DNA of 64,000 nucleotides from Mycobacterium sp. M26. Lineage in GTDB: Bacteria > Actinomycetota > Actinomycetes > Mycobacteriales > Mycobacteriaceae. Positions 1 to 12,037 of the stretch are shown piece by piece. The position numbers and the translations under genes were made by a program. Every line of letters starts with the position of its first letter. The first letter of the stretch is position 1. The notes under the pieces were generated by a model. It was not told where the DNA came from. It searched no databases and saw only the letters and a program-made list of their open reading frames with translations. The stretch is taken from contig NZ_LN929908.1 of NCBI RefSeq assembly GCF_001494595.1, positions 1,091,716 through 1,155,715 on the forward strand. Reading direction: 5' to 3'.

Positions 1-231
1 GGTGGAGGTGGAGGCGGAGTCGGCGGTGCTGTGATTCGACGTGGAGTCGTCACTGGACGGGGCGGCGTTGGCGACGCCGGTGGCACCGGCTAGTGAGGCG
101 CAGAATCCGACGGTGAGCGCGCCGGCGCCGAGCCAGGTAGCCAGGTCGCCGTGCTGCTGGGGAGCGCGATGCTGAGGCCGCTTGCGTTGCGTCTTGGCCT
201 TCTTGCTCGCCGCACGGTGTTTTGCTGCCAC
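1..231 (-). CDS. Exported protein of unknown function, N-terminal part only
   Basis: An open frame runs leftward from a GTG at 229-231 and is still open at base 1, giving 77 residues. The N-terminus is very Lys/Arg/Gln-rich (about 30 residues), followed by a hydrophobic segment (roughly residues 33-55) ending in an Ala-X-Ala-like site. After that the protein turns Ser/Thr/Asp-rich, as expected for an exported mycobacterial protein with a long basic n-region and a low-complexity linker. A purine-rich GGAAAAG lies upstream of the GTG. The functional domain lies outside the window, so no function can be given. Confidence 0.6.
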   Translation of the reverse strand, partial: MAAKHRAASKKAKTQRKRPQHRAPQQHGDLATWLGAGALTVGFCASLAGATGVANAAPSSDDSTSNHSTADSASTST

Positions 232-417
232 TGTTCTTTTCCGGACCCCTGTTACCCCGGTCACAGATCGTAACAGGGCTCGCTGGGAGCCCCAGCAAAT
301 GCCTGGTCAGGCCGTTGGGAACCGGGTGTCATTGTGGCGATACAGACTTTTCGTCGGTTATCGCACCCTGAGCGAACTCCGAGTTTGTCCAGCGACGTGC
401 GTGCGCTCATGCGCCGG

Positions 418-1560
418 CTACTTTCGGTGCCGCCCGCCGCCGCCGGTGCTCGAGCCCGACGAGTCGGACGCCTTGGCGTGACGTGCCGTGCTGCCGGAGG
501 GCTTCGCGGCGTGCTTGGGGCCGCTGCTCACGGTGTCGTCGGCTGTCGTGGTGGCTGCGGCGGCACTGGTCGTGGTGGTGCGGTTACTGCCGAGGGTGGC
601 CGCCGGCCGGCCGACGGCGATGCCGTTGATGTTGAAGCCGGGGCCGCCGGCCTCGTTGGTGGCACCGTTCTGCCCGATGGATCCCGCGAGCGCCGCAGCG
701 CCGGGTCCTGCGGTGACTTTGTTGCCGTTGCCGAGCGCATTGAAGGCGCCGAGCAGGATCGAGGGAACAGCCGAGTTCCCGGCCGTCACCGTGGTGTCGT
801 TGCCGCTGATGTTGGCTGCGCCGGTAAGGATGCCGGCAGTGGTGACGTTGTTGTTGCCGGTGTCGCCGGAGAGGTTCACCGCCGCAGTGCCGACGCCACC
901 GGCAGCGGTGGTCTGGGTTCCGTTGTCATTCGGCAGGAAGCCGACGGCGATGTTGAGGCCACCGACGGTCGACGTGGTGCCGGGCCCGAGCTGCAGGGAG
1001 AAGTTCAGCAATCCGGCGGCGCCGGTGGTTTGGGCACCGCCGCCGGTGGGGTTGATACCGCTGGCGAAGTTGAACAGTCCCAGTGTGGAGGTCGTGCCGT
1101 TGCCCAGCTGGTAGGAGATGTTGGCGATGCCGATCGCCCCGGCCTCCGACGCACCGGTGCCGGTGTTCTGGCTCACGACCAGGTTGAGCGCTCCCCAGGT
1201 GGAGGCGGTACCCGCGCCTAGTTGCAGCGCGGTGGAGAAGAAGGACACCAGCGACCCGGCCGAGGCTGCATTGCCGATCGCGGCCGCCCAGGTGAAGGCA
1301 CTCAGGACGGTCGAGGCACTGGCGCCGTCGCCAATGGCGATCGCGCCGTTCATGAAGCCGCCGGCGGCGGCTGTCGCGCCAGTGCCGATGCCGATCGCGA
1401 AGGTGGTCAGGTTGCTCGTGCAGCCGTTTCCGTTACCGATTCCGAATGCCGAGAAACAGTCTGCTTTGGCGGCCGGGGGAGCGCTGAGTGTCCCGGCGCC
1501 GAGTGCGCCGGTGACCAGAGCCCCGAGTAACACGCCGCCTTTGACTCGAGCCTGATCCAT
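418..1560 (-). CDS. Secreted Gly/Ala/Thr-rich repeat protein
   Basis: The ATG at 1558-1560 is preceded by a good GAGG ribosome site; a longer reading frame upstream lacks one. The 380-residue product starts with a signal peptide (hydrophobic to about residue 28, ending APPAAKA). The body consists of imperfect repeats of about 20-30 residues built on short motifs such as AIGxGAxA, LGxGTxST and xNxxG. The last 50 residues are Thr/Ser/Lys/His-rich and end in a basic tail. The motifs resemble the beta-roll head repeats of trimeric autotransporter adhesins (YadA type), but that is only a likeness of pattern. There are two cysteines near the N-terminus (around residues 32 and 47), which could pair. 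Surface-exposed or secreted structural protein is an inference; no enzyme motif is visible. Confidence 0.7.
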   Translation of the reverse strand: MDQARVKGGVLLGALVTGALGAGTLSAPPAAKADCFSAFGIGNGNGCTSNLTTFAIGIGTGATAAAGGFMNGAIAIGDGASASTVLSAFTWAAAIGNAASAGSLVSFFSTALQLGAGTASTWGALNLVVSQNTGTGASEAGAIGIANISYQLGNGTTSTLGLFNFASGINPTGGGAQTTGAAGLLNFSLQLGPGTTSTVGGLNIAVGFLPNDNGTQTTAAGGVGTAAVNLSGDTGNNNVTTAGILTGAANISGNDTTVTAGNSAVPSILLGAFNALGNGNKVTAGPGAAALAGSIGQNGATNEAGGPGFNINGIAVGRPAATLGSNRTTTTSAAAATTTADDTVSSGPKHAAKPSGSTARHAKASDSSGSSTGGGGRHRK

Positions 1561-1899
1561 CGGCGTACCTCGTTGTTCGTCGGTGTCTTTGCCGGTAAGG
1601 ACGGTACCTTGACCCGGCTCGGGGCAGAAACACTTTGGGACAACTGTTTGCCACATTCATAGCTGGCGCACACATAAGGCCGGTGAGCTGCGACGGACTG
1701 GCGTCGTCGCCGGTTGCGACGACAGCGTTGTGTGCGCGTGTTGCCAGTGAGTCGGACGGGGCGGCGGAGTTTGGGTTGGTAGCCGGGACTTGACGCTCCC
1801 GACACGTCTACCGACGCTGCGCCTGCGTACAGAGTGAGGTATCCCGCGATTCGACGATCTGACCGCAGACTCGATGCGCGGAGACGGTGAAAAATTGAG
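1561..1899. other. Intergenic region between repeat protein and tRNA-Arg
   Basis: About 340 bases without a credible gene. The right part lies downstream of the minus-strand tRNA. On the minus strand, directly after the tRNA, there is a run of five T (1892-1896 region) that could end the tRNA transcript. The left part must hold the promoter of the repeat protein; no convincing -35/-10 pair was recognised. Open frames crossing this stretch have no ribosome sites and no family resemblance. Confidence 0.4.
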
Positions 1900-1972
1900 T
1901 GCCCCCGGCAGGATTCGAACCTGCGGCCTTCTGCTCCGGAGGCAGACGCTCTATCCCCTGAGCTACGGGGGC
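1900..1972 (-). tRNA. tRNA-Arg (anticodon CCG)
   Basis: The minus strand folds into a full cloverleaf: acceptor stem GCCCCCG/CGGGGGC, D-arm GCTC-GAGC, anticodon loop CTCCGGA with anticodon CCG (reads CGG, Arg), and T-arm GCAGG-TTCGAAT-CCTGC. The discriminator base is A and the CCA end is not encoded. A short T-run follows the 3' end. Confidence 0.96.
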
Positions 1973-2117
1973 GCATCACTGTGAACTGCGCCGTTGGGCG
2001 TGCACAGCCTAACCCATCCCGGTGCCCACTGACCAAAGCCCCCGGGTCGCTCGCCGGTCCATTCCCCGGGTGGCTGCGGTGTGGGATACGGATGCGGGCT
2101 CTGACCACGTCAGACCA

Positions 2118-2123
2118 TAGGAT
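2118..2123 (+). promoter_or_regulatory. Putative -10 element of argS (near-leaderless)
   Basis: TAGGAT fits the mycobacterial TANNNT -10 consensus and ends 8 nt before the GTG start of argS. That predicts a transcript starting at or within two bases of the start codon. No good -35 and no Shine-Dalgarno sequence are present. Confidence 0.5.
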
Positions 2124-2131
2124 GGACCCCC

Positions 2132-3784
2132 GTGACCCCCGCCGACCTCGCCGAGCTGCTGAAGACCACCGCTGCCGCGGTGCTGGCCGAGCATGGCCTC
2201 GATACCGACGCACTTCCTGCGACGGTCACCGTCGAGCGCCCGCGTAATCCAGAGCATGGTGACTACGCGACCAACCTGGCGCTGCAGGTCGGCAAGAAGG
2301 TCGGCACCAACCCCCGTGAGCTGGCCGGATGGCTGGCCGAGGCCCTCACCGCGGCGGACGGCATCGCCTCCGCCGAGGTTGCCGGGCCCGGCTTCGTGAA
2401 CCTGCGGATCGAGGCCGCCGCCCAGGGCGTCATCGTCCGCAACGTGCTCGATGCTGGCGCCGCCTACGGCCAATCCGCCCTGCTCGACGGACAGAAGATC
2501 AACCTCGAGTTCGTCTCGGCCAACCCGACCGGCCCCATCCACATCGGTGGCACCCGGTGGGCCGCGGTCGGCGACGCCCTCGGGCGGCTGCTGTCCACCC
2601 AGGGCGGCGACGTGGTGCGCGAGTATTACTTCAATGACCACGGCGCGCAGATCGACCGGTTCACCAACTCGCTGATCGCCGCCGCCAAGGGCGAACCGGC
2701 TCCCGAGGACGGTTACGCCGGCGCCTACATCAACGACATCGCCGACCAGATCCTGGCCAAGGCTCCCGACGCGCTGAGCCTGACCGGCGAGGAGCAGAGC
2801 GAGACTTTCCGGTCCATCGGCGTGGACCTGATGTTCGACCACATCAAGGCCTCCCTGCACGAATTCGGCACGGACTTCGACGTCTACACCCACGAAGACT
2901 CGATGCACACCAGCGGGCGAGTGGACCAGGCGATCGCCAAGCTGCGCGAGAACGGCGCCATCTACGAGAAGGATGGCGCAACCTGGCTTCGCACAACGGA
3001 ATTCGGCGACGACAAGGACCGCGTGGTCATCAAGAGCGACGGCCAGCCGGCCTACATCGCCGGTGACCTCGCCTACTACCTCGACAAGCGTCAACGCGGA
3101 TTCGACCTGTGCATCTACATGCTCGGCGCCGACCACCACGGCTACATCGCGCGCCTGAAGGCGGCCGCCGCCGCCCTCGGCGATGACCCCGACACCGTCG
3201 AGGTGCTGATCGGCCAGATGGTGAACCTGGTCCGCGACGGCCAGCCGGTGCGAATGAGTAAGCGGGCCGGCACGGTAATCACCCTCGACGACCTGGTCGA
3301 CGCCATCGGCGTCGACGCTGCGCGCTACGCTCTGATCCGCTCGTCGGTGGACACCCCGATCGATATCGACCTGGCGCTGTGGTCGTCGGCGTCCAGCGAA
3401 AACCCGGTCTACTACGTGCAATACGCGCATGCCCGGCTCTCGGCACTGGCCCGCAACGCCGCCGAGCTCGGCCTGGCCCCCGACACCGCGCATCTGGATC
3501 TGCTCACTCACGACAAAGAAGGCGTCCTGATCCGCAACCTGGGCGAGTTCTCCCGGGTGCTCAAGGCCGCCGCGTCGTTGCGCGAACCGCACCGGGTGTG
3601 CCGCTACCTGGAGGATCTGGCCGGCGACTACCACCGGTTCTACGACTCCTGCCGGGTGCTGCCGATGGGCGATGAAGAGCCCACGGATCTGCACCGGGCC
3701 CGCCTGGCGCTGTGTGCGGCCACCCGTCAGGTGATCGGCAACGGGCTGGGCATCCTCGGAGTATCCGCACCGGAGCGCATGTGA
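2132..3784 (+). CDS. argS: Arginyl-tRNA synthetase
   Basis: Charges tRNA-Arg with arginine in the cytosol (class I synthetase). The 550-residue product has the N-terminal additional domain, the HIGH-type signature PTGPIHIGG (His at 137), the KMSKS-type loop MSKR near 375-378, and a C-terminal anticodon-binding domain with the typical helical ending. Length matches other mycobacterial ArgS. The GTG start has no Shine-Dalgarno but sits just behind a -10 box. It is first in a run with lysA, hom, thrC and thrB, as in M. tuberculosis Rv1292 onward. Its stop overlaps the lysA start (ATGTGA), indicating translational coupling. Confidence 0.97.
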   Translation: MTPADLAELLKTTAAAVLAEHGLDTDALPATVTVERPRNPEHGDYATNLALQVGKKVGTNPRELAGWLAEALTAADGIASAEVAGPGFVNLRIEAAAQGVIVRNVLDAGAAYGQSALLDGQKINLEFVSANPTGPIHIGGTRWAAVGDALGRLLSTQGGDVVREYYFNDHGAQIDRFTNSLIAAAKGEPAPEDGYAGAYINDIADQILAKAPDALSLTGEEQSETFRSIGVDLMFDHIKASLHEFGTDFDVYTHEDSMHTSGRVDQAIAKLRENGAIYEKDGATWLRTTEFGDDKDRVVIKSDGQPAYIAGDLAYYLDKRQRGFDLCIYMLGADHHGYIARLKAAAAALGDDPDTVEVLIGQMVNLVRDGQPVRMSKRAGTVITLDDLVDAIGVDAARYALIRSSVDTPIDIDLALWSSASSENPVYYVQYAHARLSALARNAAELGLAPDTAHLDLLTHDKEGVLIRNLGEFSRVLKAAASLREPHRVCRYLEDLAGDYHRFYDSCRVLPMGDEEPTDLHRARLALCAATRQVIGNGLGILGVSAPERM

Positions 3785-5199
3785 ACGCTCACCCGGCCGG
3801 CCCACGGCACGCCGAGGAGATCCACCACGGCGGTACACCGCCGCGACCCATCAGTGCGGCAGACGCGATGGCCTTGGCGCCGAAAGTATGGCCCCGCAAC
3901 CTGATCCGCACCACAACCGGTGAAGTGACGATCGCCGGCGTCGCCGTGACGGACCTGGCTGCCGAATACGGCACCCCGCTGTTCGTCATCGACGAGGACG
4001 ACTTCCGCAGCCGCTGCCGGGAGATCGCGGCGGCCTTCGGCGGCGGTCACAACGTGCACTACGCGGCCAAGGCTTTTCTGTGCAGCGAGATCGCGCGCTG
4101 GGTTGCCGAGGAAGGCCTGTCGCTGGACGTCGCCAGCGGGGGAGAGCTCGCCGTGGCGCTGCATGCCGGGTTCCCGTCCGAGCGAATCGCGTTCCACGGC
4201 AACAACAAATCCGTCGCCGAACTGACCACCGCCGTCAAAGCCGGTGTGGGTCACGTCGTGCTGGACTCGATGACCGAGATCGAACGCCTCGACGCCATCG
4301 CCGGGGAGGCCGGTGTGGTGCAGGACGTGCTGATCCGCATCACCGTCGGTGTGGAGGCGCACACCCACGAGTTCATCGCCACTGCCCACGAGGACCAGAA
4401 GTTCGGCCTGTCCCTGGCCAGCGGCGCCGCCATGGCTGCGGTGCGCCGGGTGTTCGCCACCGACCACCTGCGACTGGTCGGACTGCACAGCCATATCGGC
4501 TCGCAGATCTTCGATGTGGCCGGATTCGAACTGGCCGCCCACCGGGTGATCGGCCTGCTGCGCGACGTGGTCGCGGAATTCGGGGTGGACAAGACCGCCC
4601 AGATCGCGACCGTCGACCTCGGCGGCGGCCTCGGCATTTCCTATCTGGCACAGGATGATCCGCCGCCTGTGCAGGACCTGGCCGCCAAGCTCGGGGCGAT
4701 CGTCGCCAACGAGTCCGCAGCCGTCGGGCTGCCCGCCCCGCGACTCGTCGTCGAGCCCGGCCGTGCCATCGCCGGCCCCGGCACGGTCACGCTCTACGAG
4801 GTGGGCACCGTCAAGGACGTCGCGATCAGCTCGGGCTCCTCGCGGCGCTACATCAGCGTCGACGGCGGAATGAGCGACAACATCCGCACCTCGCTGTATG
4901 GCGCCGAGTACGACGTACGCCTGGTGTCCCGCGCCAGCGATGCCCAGCCGACACTGGCCCGTGTCGTCGGAAAACATTGCGAGAGCGGGGATATCGTCGT
5001 GCGCGATGCCTGGATTCCCGATGACATCCGCCCCGGAGACCTGCTGGCGGTAGCCGCCACCGGAGCCTACTGCTATTCGATGTCGAGCCGGTACAACCTG
5101 ATCGGCCGCCCCGCGGTGGTGGCCGTGCGCGACGGGCGGCCCCGCCTGATCCTGCGCCGGGAGACCGTCGACGACCTGTTGAGTTTGGAAGTGAGGTAA
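3781..5199 (+). CDS. lysA: Diaminopimelate decarboxylase
   Basis: PLP enzyme that decarboxylates meso-diaminopimelate to L-lysine, the last step of lysine synthesis. The alanine-racemase-like barrel is clear: HYAAKAF with the PLP lysine at about residue 97, the phosphate-binding EPGRAI motif, the HSHIGSQ segment, and the C-terminal CESGD motif whose Cys contributes to the dimer active site. The GTG at 3781 overlaps the argS stop and gives 472 residues, with about 25 residues before the segment where M. tuberculosis LysA starts. An in-frame ATG further upstream lies inside argS and was not chosen. Confidence 0.96.
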   Translation: MNAHPAGPRHAEEIHHGGTPPRPISAADAMALAPKVWPRNLIRTTTGEVTIAGVAVTDLAAEYGTPLFVIDEDDFRSRCREIAAAFGGGHNVHYAAKAFLCSEIARWVAEEGLSLDVASGGELAVALHAGFPSERIAFHGNNKSVAELTTAVKAGVGHVVLDSMTEIERLDAIAGEAGVVQDVLIRITVGVEAHTHEFIATAHEDQKFGLSLASGAAMAAVRRVFATDHLRLVGLHSHIGSQIFDVAGFELAAHRVIGLLRDVVAEFGVDKTAQIATVDLGGGLGISYLAQDDPPPVQDLAAKLGAIVANESAAVGLPAPRLVVEPGRAIAGPGTVTLYEVGTVKDVAISSGSSRRYISVDGGMSDNIRTSLYGAEYDVRLVSRASDAQPTLARVVGKHCESGDIVVRDAWIPDDIRPGDLLAVAATGAYCYSMSSRYNLIGRPAVVAVRDGRPRLILRRETVDDLLSLEVR

Positions 5200-5201
5200 C
5201 C

Positions 5202-6523
5202 ATGAGTACATCTGAAAAGCCCATCGGCGTCGCGGTATTGGGTCTGGGCAACGTCGGCAGCGAGGTCGTGCGCATCATCGAGGAGAGCGCTGTCGATCTC
5301 GCGGCCCGCATCGGGGCGCCGCTGGAGCTGCGCGGTGTGGCGGTGCGCCGGGTCGCCGACGACCGTGGCGTGCCGGTCGCCCTTCTGACTGACAACGTCG
5401 AGGAGCTGGTGTCCCGCGACGACGTCGACATCGTCGTCGAGCTGATGGGTCCGGTCGAACCGGCCCGCAAGGCCATCCTGTCGGCCCTCGAGCAGGGTAA
5501 GTCGGTGATCACCGCCAACAAGGCGCTGCTGGCGCAGTCCACCGGCGAGTTGGCACAGGCCGCCGAGCGTGCTCACGTCGACCTGTACTTCGAAGCCGCC
5601 GTGGCAGGGGCGATCCCGGTGATCCGGCCGCTGACCCAGTCACTGGCTGGCGATTCTGTGCTGCGGGTGGCCGGCATCGTCAACGGCACCACCAACTACA
5701 TCCTGTCCGAGATGGCCTCCACCGGAGCCGATTACGCCTCGGCCCTGGCCGACGCGAGCGCGCTCGGCTACGCCGAGGCCGACCCCACCGCCGACGTCGA
5801 GGGCTATGACGCCGCGGCCAAGGCGGCGATCCTGGCCTCGATCGCATTCCACACCCGCGTGACCGCCGACGACGTCTACCGGGAAGGCATCACCAAGGTG
5901 TCGCCGGCCGACTTCGAGGCCGCCAAGGCGCTGGGCTGCACCATCAAGCTGCTCTCGATCTGCGAGCGCATCACCACACCCGATGGCCAGCAACGTGTTT
6001 CGGCGCGCGTGTACCCGGCGCTGGTGCCCCTGACCCACCCGCTGGCCACCGTCAACGGCGCTTTCAACGCCGTCGTCGTCGAGGCCGAAGCGGCGGGCCG
6101 GCTGATGTTCTACGGCCAGGGCGCCGGTGGTGCGCCGACGGCGTCGTCGGTGATGGGTGACGTGGTGATGGCCGCGCGCAACCGGGTTCAGGGCGGCCGC
6201 GGCCCCCGTGAATCCAAGTACGCCCAGCTGCCGATCGCCCCGATGGGCGTCATCCCCACCCGCTACTACGTCAGCATGACGGTCACCGACCGCCCCGGCG
6301 TCTTGGCCTCGGTGGCCGACGAATTCGGCAAGCGTGAGGTCAGCATCGCCGAGGTGCGTCAGGAAGGGCTCACCGACGAAGGTGGTCAGCCGGCAGGTGC
6401 GCGGATCGTGGTGGTCACCCACCGCGCCACCGACGCCGCATTGTCGGAGACTGTTGCCGCACTCGCCGATCTCGATGCCGTGCAGAGCGTGAACAGCGTT
6501 CTGCGACTGGAGGGAACCACCGA

Positions 6524-6527
<4 letters not shown>
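5202..6527 (+). CDS. hom: Homoserine dehydrogenase
   Basis: Reduces aspartate semialdehyde to homoserine with NAD(P)H, the branch toward threonine and methionine. The 441-residue protein begins with a Rossmann fold (GLGNVGSEV near residues 12-20), has the NKALLA and [11 protein letters not shown] segments of the dehydrogenase core, and a C-terminal ACT domain (about 350-430) that usually mediates threonine feedback. The ATG follows the lysA stop by two bases with GGAAGTGAGG as ribosome site. It overlaps thrC by four bases (ATGA). Also called thrA in mycobacteria. Confidence 0.97.
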
Positions 6528-8558
<2,031 letters not shown>

Positions 8559-8833
8559 CTTGGCCACACGCCGGTGGGTATTTCTTGCTTTCCTGCCGCA
8601 AAGAGGGCTATTCTCGGTGCCGTCCAGGCAATCGCAGCGTCTGCACCTGCGCCGAGACTAGGACGACCACCAATTCTTCTTGTGTTCAAGTCGTTGACTG
8701 ACGGTTCGCCATGTGGTCGCGAATCCCGACCGTCACCGTTGGCACTCAGATGACGGTGAGACTTCACATTCAGCGAATCGGCTGAATGCCAGAACCCCTG
8801 ACGTGACGAAACGCGGGGGAAGAAAGGAAATCC
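8559..8833 (+). promoter_or_regulatory. Long structured leader of rho
   Basis: 275 bases separate thrB from rho. A TATTCT -10 candidate is at 8619-8624, implying a leader of about 200 nt. TGACGGT occurs twice (8699-8705 and 8751-8757), and its complement ACCGTCA (8729-8735) lies between them, so the middle copy can pair with only one at a time. A third, perfect 8-bp hairpin (8767-8774 with 8781-8788, loop GAATCG) follows. The AGAAAGGAAA ribosome site is at 8821-8830. This arrangement suggests attenuation or Rho autoregulation (inference). Confidence 0.5.
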
Positions 8834-10729
8834 GTGACCGATACGGACCTCATCACGGCTGGAGACAGCGCACCGGCAGCGGATGCGCCCGCCGTGGATT
8901 CACCCACCTCGTCGGCACCCGAGCAGCCCGCCCGCACCGCGAGCGCCGGCGCTTCCGGATCGCTGTCGACGATGGTTTTGCCCGAACTTCGCGCACTGGC
9001 CAATCAGGTCGGCGTCAAGGGCACCTCCGGCATGCGCAAGAGCGAACTGATCGCCGCCATCCGGGACGCCCAGAACGGCGGCAGCAGCTCGCACAGCCCG
9101 GCCAACGGAGGCGCCCCGGCTGCCGCCGAACCGGCCCCGGCTGCCGTCGAGCCCGCACCGGCTGCCGAGCCCGCTGCGCCGGCCGCCGAGCCGGCTGCTG
9201 ACACTCCCGCCGAGCAGCCCCGCCGCGAGCGCCGTGGCGCCAACCGCGGCGCCGGTGCCCCCGGCGAGAACGCCGAGCAGCAGAAGCCTGCCGAGCAGTC
9301 CGAGAACAAGTCGGACAACACCGGCGAGAACAAGGCCGACCAGCCCCGCAACGACAACAGGGGCGAGAACCGTCAGGCGAACCGCGAGTCGAATGACTCC
9401 GGTGGCGACGGCCAGGGCGGCGGCCAGAATCGCAACAACAACAACAACAGCAACGACGACGACGAGCGCGGTGGCCGTCGTGGCCGCCGGTTCCGGGATC
9501 GCCGGCGCCGCGGTGAGCGCCAGGGCGGCGAAGGCGGCGGTGGCGGCGAGTCCGAGCTGCGCGAGGACGACGTCGTCCAGCCGGTGGCCGGCATCCTCGA
9601 CGTGCTCGACAACTACGCCTTCGTGCGGACCTCCGGCTACCTGGCCGGCCCGAACGACGTGTACGTCTCGATGAACATGGTCCGCAAGAACGGCCTGCGC
9701 CGCGGCGACGCGGTCACCGGTGCCGTGCGGGTGCCCAAGGACGGCGAGCAGAACAACCAGCGGCAGAAGTTCAACCCGCTGGTTCGCCTGGACAGTGTCA
9801 ACGGCGGACCGGTCGAGGCGGCCAAGAACCGTCCCGAGTTCGGCAAGCTGACCCCGCTGTACCCGAACCAGCGGCTGCGTCTGGAGACCACCACCGAGAA
9901 GCTGACCACCAGGGTCATCGACCTGATCATGCCCATCGGTAAGGGCCAGCGCGCCCTGATCGTGTCCCCGCCCAAGGCCGGTAAGACCACGATCATGCAG
10001 GACATCGCCAACGCGATCACCAAGAACAACCCCGAGTGCCACCTGATGGTGGTGCTGGTCGACGAACGGCCCGAAGAGGTCACCGACATGCAGCGCTCGG
10101 TCAAGGGTGAGGTCATCGCCTCGACCTTCGACCGGCCGCCGTCAGACCACACCCAGGCCGCCGAGCTCGCCATCGAGCGGGCCAAGCGCCTCGTCGAGCA
10201 GGGTAAGGACGTGGTGGTCCTGCTGGACTCGATCACCCGCCTGGGCCGTGCCTACAACAACGCCTCGCCGGCTTCCGGTCGCATCCTGTCCGGTGGTGTG
10301 GACTCCACCGCCCTCTACCCGCCCAAGCGGTTCCTGGGCGCGGCCCGCAACATCGAGCACGGCGGCTCGTTGACGATCATCGCCACCGCGATGGTCGAGA
10401 CCGGCTCCACCGGTGACACGGTGATCTTCGAGGAGTTCAAGGGCACCGGTAACGCCGAGCTCAAGCTGGACCGCAAGATCGCCGAGCGCCGGGTGTTCCC
10501 CGCGGTCGACGTCAACCCGTCGGGCACCCGCAAGGACGAGCTGCTGCTCTCGCCGGACGAGTTCGCGATCGTGCACAAGCTGCGTCGCGTGCTGTCCGGT
10601 CTGGACAGCCACCAGGCCATCGACCTGCTGATGAGCCAGCTGCGCAAGACCAAGAACAACTACGAGTTCCTGGTTCAGGTGTCCAAGACGGCGCCGGGCG
10701 GTCCCGCCGGCGCCATGGACGTCGACTAA
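8834..10729 (+). CDS. rho: Transcription termination factor Rho
   Basis: Hexameric RNA helicase that ends transcription. The 631-residue protein has an N-terminal Rho_N domain ([15 protein letters not shown], about residues 45-80). A disordered insertion follows (about 85-235), first Ala/Pro/Glu-rich, then Asn/Gly/Arg-rich with poly-Asn and [11 protein letters not shown] stretches; this is typical of actinobacterial Rho and lacking in E. coli. Next come the RNA-binding cold-shock fold and the ATPase with Walker A PPKAGKTT (Lys384), the [12 protein letters not shown]-loop region and the C-terminal RNA channel loops. The start is GTG with AGAAAGGAAA upstream. Convergent with the following lipoprotein gene, with only eight bases between the stops. 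Confidence 0.97.
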   Translation: MTDTDLITAGDSAPAADAPAVDSPTSSAPEQPARTASAGASGSLSTMVLPELRALANQVGVKGTSGMRKSELIAAIRDAQNGGSSSHSPANGGAPAAAEPAPAAVEPAPAAEPAAPAAEPAADTPAEQPRRERRGANRGAGAPGENAEQQKPAEQSENKSDNTGENKADQPRNDNRGENRQANRESNDSGGDGQGGGQNRNNNNNSNDDDERGGRRGRRFRDRRRRGERQGGEGGGGGESELREDDVVQPVAGILDVLDNYAFVRTSGYLAGPNDVYVSMNMVRKNGLRRGDAVTGAVRVPKDGEQNNQRQKFNPLVRLDSVNGGPVEAAKNRPEFGKLTPLYPNQRLRLETTTEKLTTRVIDLIMPIGKGQRALIVSPPKAGKTTIMQDIANAITKNNPECHLMVVLVDERPEEVTDMQRSVKGEVIASTFDRPPSDHTQAAELAIERAKRLVEQGKDVVVLLDSITRLGRAYNNASPASGRILSGGVDSTALYPPKRFLGAARNIEHGGSLTIIATAMVETGSTGDTVIFEEFKGTGNAELKLDRKIAERRVFPAVDVNPSGTRKDELLLSPDEFAIVHKLRRVLSGLDSHQAIDLLMSQLRKTKNNYEFLVQVSKTAPGGPAGAMDVD

Positions 10730-10737
10730 CAGGCGCC

Positions 10738-11517
10738 TCAGGCCTGCCGCAGAGCCTTCATCTCAGGTTCCAGCAGGTCGTCGATCGCCGACCACGGCAC
10801 CGTGATCACCGGCGTGCCCGCGACGAACTGGTGATCCGCGAAGTGGATCTCCAGGCCGGCCGGCGTCGGGATCCAGCTGTCGAAGTTCTCCAGCAGCGGC
10901 TTGTTGCCCGGGTGGTTGGGCATGGGCGTGGCGGTGACACCCATCGCCGGCGGTAGCAGCATCTTGGTCTGTTCCGCGAGCCGATTCAGCCCCGCCTGGT
11001 CGTCGACGAACAGTTCTTTGAGCGTGATCTGCCGCCCGGACCGGGAATCGATCACGACGTTGAGCACCGAGCCGATCGGATGATCCGCACCCTCGACCGT
11101 GTAGGTGGCGCTGATCAGGGCCGACACCGACGCCGGGGCGAAGAAGATTCGCGGTGAGGTCTCGAAGGTCCAGTGGGCCGCGGTGTTCGCGGCCGTGGCG
11201 TCGTCGAGCAGTCGCTGCGCCGCGGTGTGCACCGCATCGTTGAAGGTCTCAGCCACCCGCGGGTCACCGCCGGAGAGGGTCTCGATGGTCAGATTCCAGT
11301 GCCCCGCGCTGCCGTCGGCGGGTTCACCTGACGAGGTCGAACGGTCCACCGTGTAGGCCTTGCCGTTGGACACCCCCGTGCTGACCGGTGTCGCGGTCAC
11401 TGACGAGGTCACCGGGGCGCTCTGCCCGCCTTCGGGCTGCGCACAGCCGGCGATCAACACGGTCAGCACCGTCGCCAGCATCACCGACCGGTGGCTGGCG
11501 GAGATCATGAAGGGCAT
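10738..11517 (-). CDS. Predicted lipoprotein, RsiV/MPT64-like (DUF3298-type)
   Basis: The N-terminus is a lipoprotein signal: positive start, hydrophobic run, lipobox LIAGC with Cys at about 25, then a Ser/Thr-rich linker. The rest (to 259 residues) resembles the DUF3298/RsiV-type fold of mycobacterial secreted proteins such as MPT64. It has segments like ISATYTVEGADHPIG, a VVIDSRSGRQITLKELF strand-turn, and a C-terminal HFADHQFVAGTPVITVPW. Two ATG starts (11517 and 11508) are possible and neither has a clear ribosome site. Anchored on the outer face of the membrane; role unknown. Confidence 0.75.
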   Translation of the reverse strand: MPFMISASHRSVMLATVLTVLIAGCAQPEGGQSAPVTSSVTATPVSTGVSNGKAYTVDRSTSSGEPADGSAGHWNLTIETLSGGDPRVAETFNDAVHTAAQRLLDDATAANTAAHWTFETSPRIFFAPASVSALISATYTVEGADHPIGSVLNVVIDSRSGRQITLKELFVDDQAGLNRLAEQTKMLLPPAMGVTATPMPNHPGNKPLLENFDSWIPTPAGLEIHFADHQFVAGTPVITVPWSAIDDLLEPEMKALRQA

Positions 11518-11536
11518 TCTGACAGGTGTTGACCGG

Positions 11537-11974
11537 TTAACGAAATGGATCGGTGATTTGCCGTAACTGCATCAGTGTGGCGCGCATCTCCTGATAGCGC
11601 TTGGCGCCCAGATTCTTTCGCCATTGACGCTCTACGGATGAGATTTCACTGGCCGCGGCGTGGCAGACGGCATGGCCCTTCTCGGTGAGCATGACCAGTC
11701 GCGCCCTGGCGTCGGTGGGATCCGGCACCCGGGTGACGTAACCGGCGGCCTCGAGTTGTTCCACCAGAGCGCCTGCAGTCTGTTTGGTGACGGCCGCCCG
11801 CTCCGCGAGCTCCGTGATGCGAATTCCGTTGGGGTTCAACCTCTGTAGCATCCGCGACTGTGCCAGTGTCAGGTCGTCCCACCCACCTGCGGCCAATGCG
11901 GACATCACCTGCAACTCCGCGGCGCGGTGCGCGATGAACATCAGCGTGGGAGTGCTGGGCGCGTCGGGGGTCAT
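11537..11974 (-). CDS. MarR-family transcriptional regulator
   Basis: 145-residue winged-helix protein. The recognition helix region ITELAERAAVTKQTAGALVEQLEAAGYVTRVPDPTDARARLVMLTEKG (residues about 53-98) is a textbook MarR helix-turn-helix plus wing with the conserved D-x-R motif. It is divergent from the DinB-like gene at 12038, and a perfect-arm palindrome lies between them. MarR proteins usually repress themselves and the divergent neighbour and respond to small phenolic or electrophilic ligands; the ligand here is unknown. Confidence 0.92.
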   Translation of the reverse strand: MTPDAPSTPTLMFIAHRAAELQVMSALAAGGWDDLTLAQSRMLQRLNPNGIRITELAERAAVTKQTAGALVEQLEAAGYVTRVPDPTDARARLVMLTEKGHAVCHAAASEISSVERQWRKNLGAKRYQEMRATLMQLRQITDPFR

Positions 11975-11995
11975 GCGTTGACTTTAGTACGTTTA

Positions 11996-12014
11996 CCTGT
12001 CTAATTTGGACAGG
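11996..12014. promoter_or_regulatory. Palindromic operator, probable MarR site
   Basis: CCTGTC-taatttg-GACAGG is a perfect 6-bp inverted repeat with 7-base spacer, centred between the MarR gene and the divergent DinB-like gene. It overlaps a probable promoter of the right-hand gene (TTGACT at 11978-11983, 19-base spacer, TAATTT at 12003-12008). A repressor bound here would block it. Confidence 0.7.
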
Positions 12015-12037
12015 GCAACTGACTACAGGGCGGACCG

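Noticed and set aside
2009..3838. 609-residue open frame on the minus strand across argS
   Set aside because: Antisense shadow of high-GC codons; argS on the plus strand has all synthetase motifs.
9100..9560. Tandem repeats or CRISPR-like array in the rho insert
   Set aside because: Repetitive codons of a disordered protein segment; no constant repeat with spacers.
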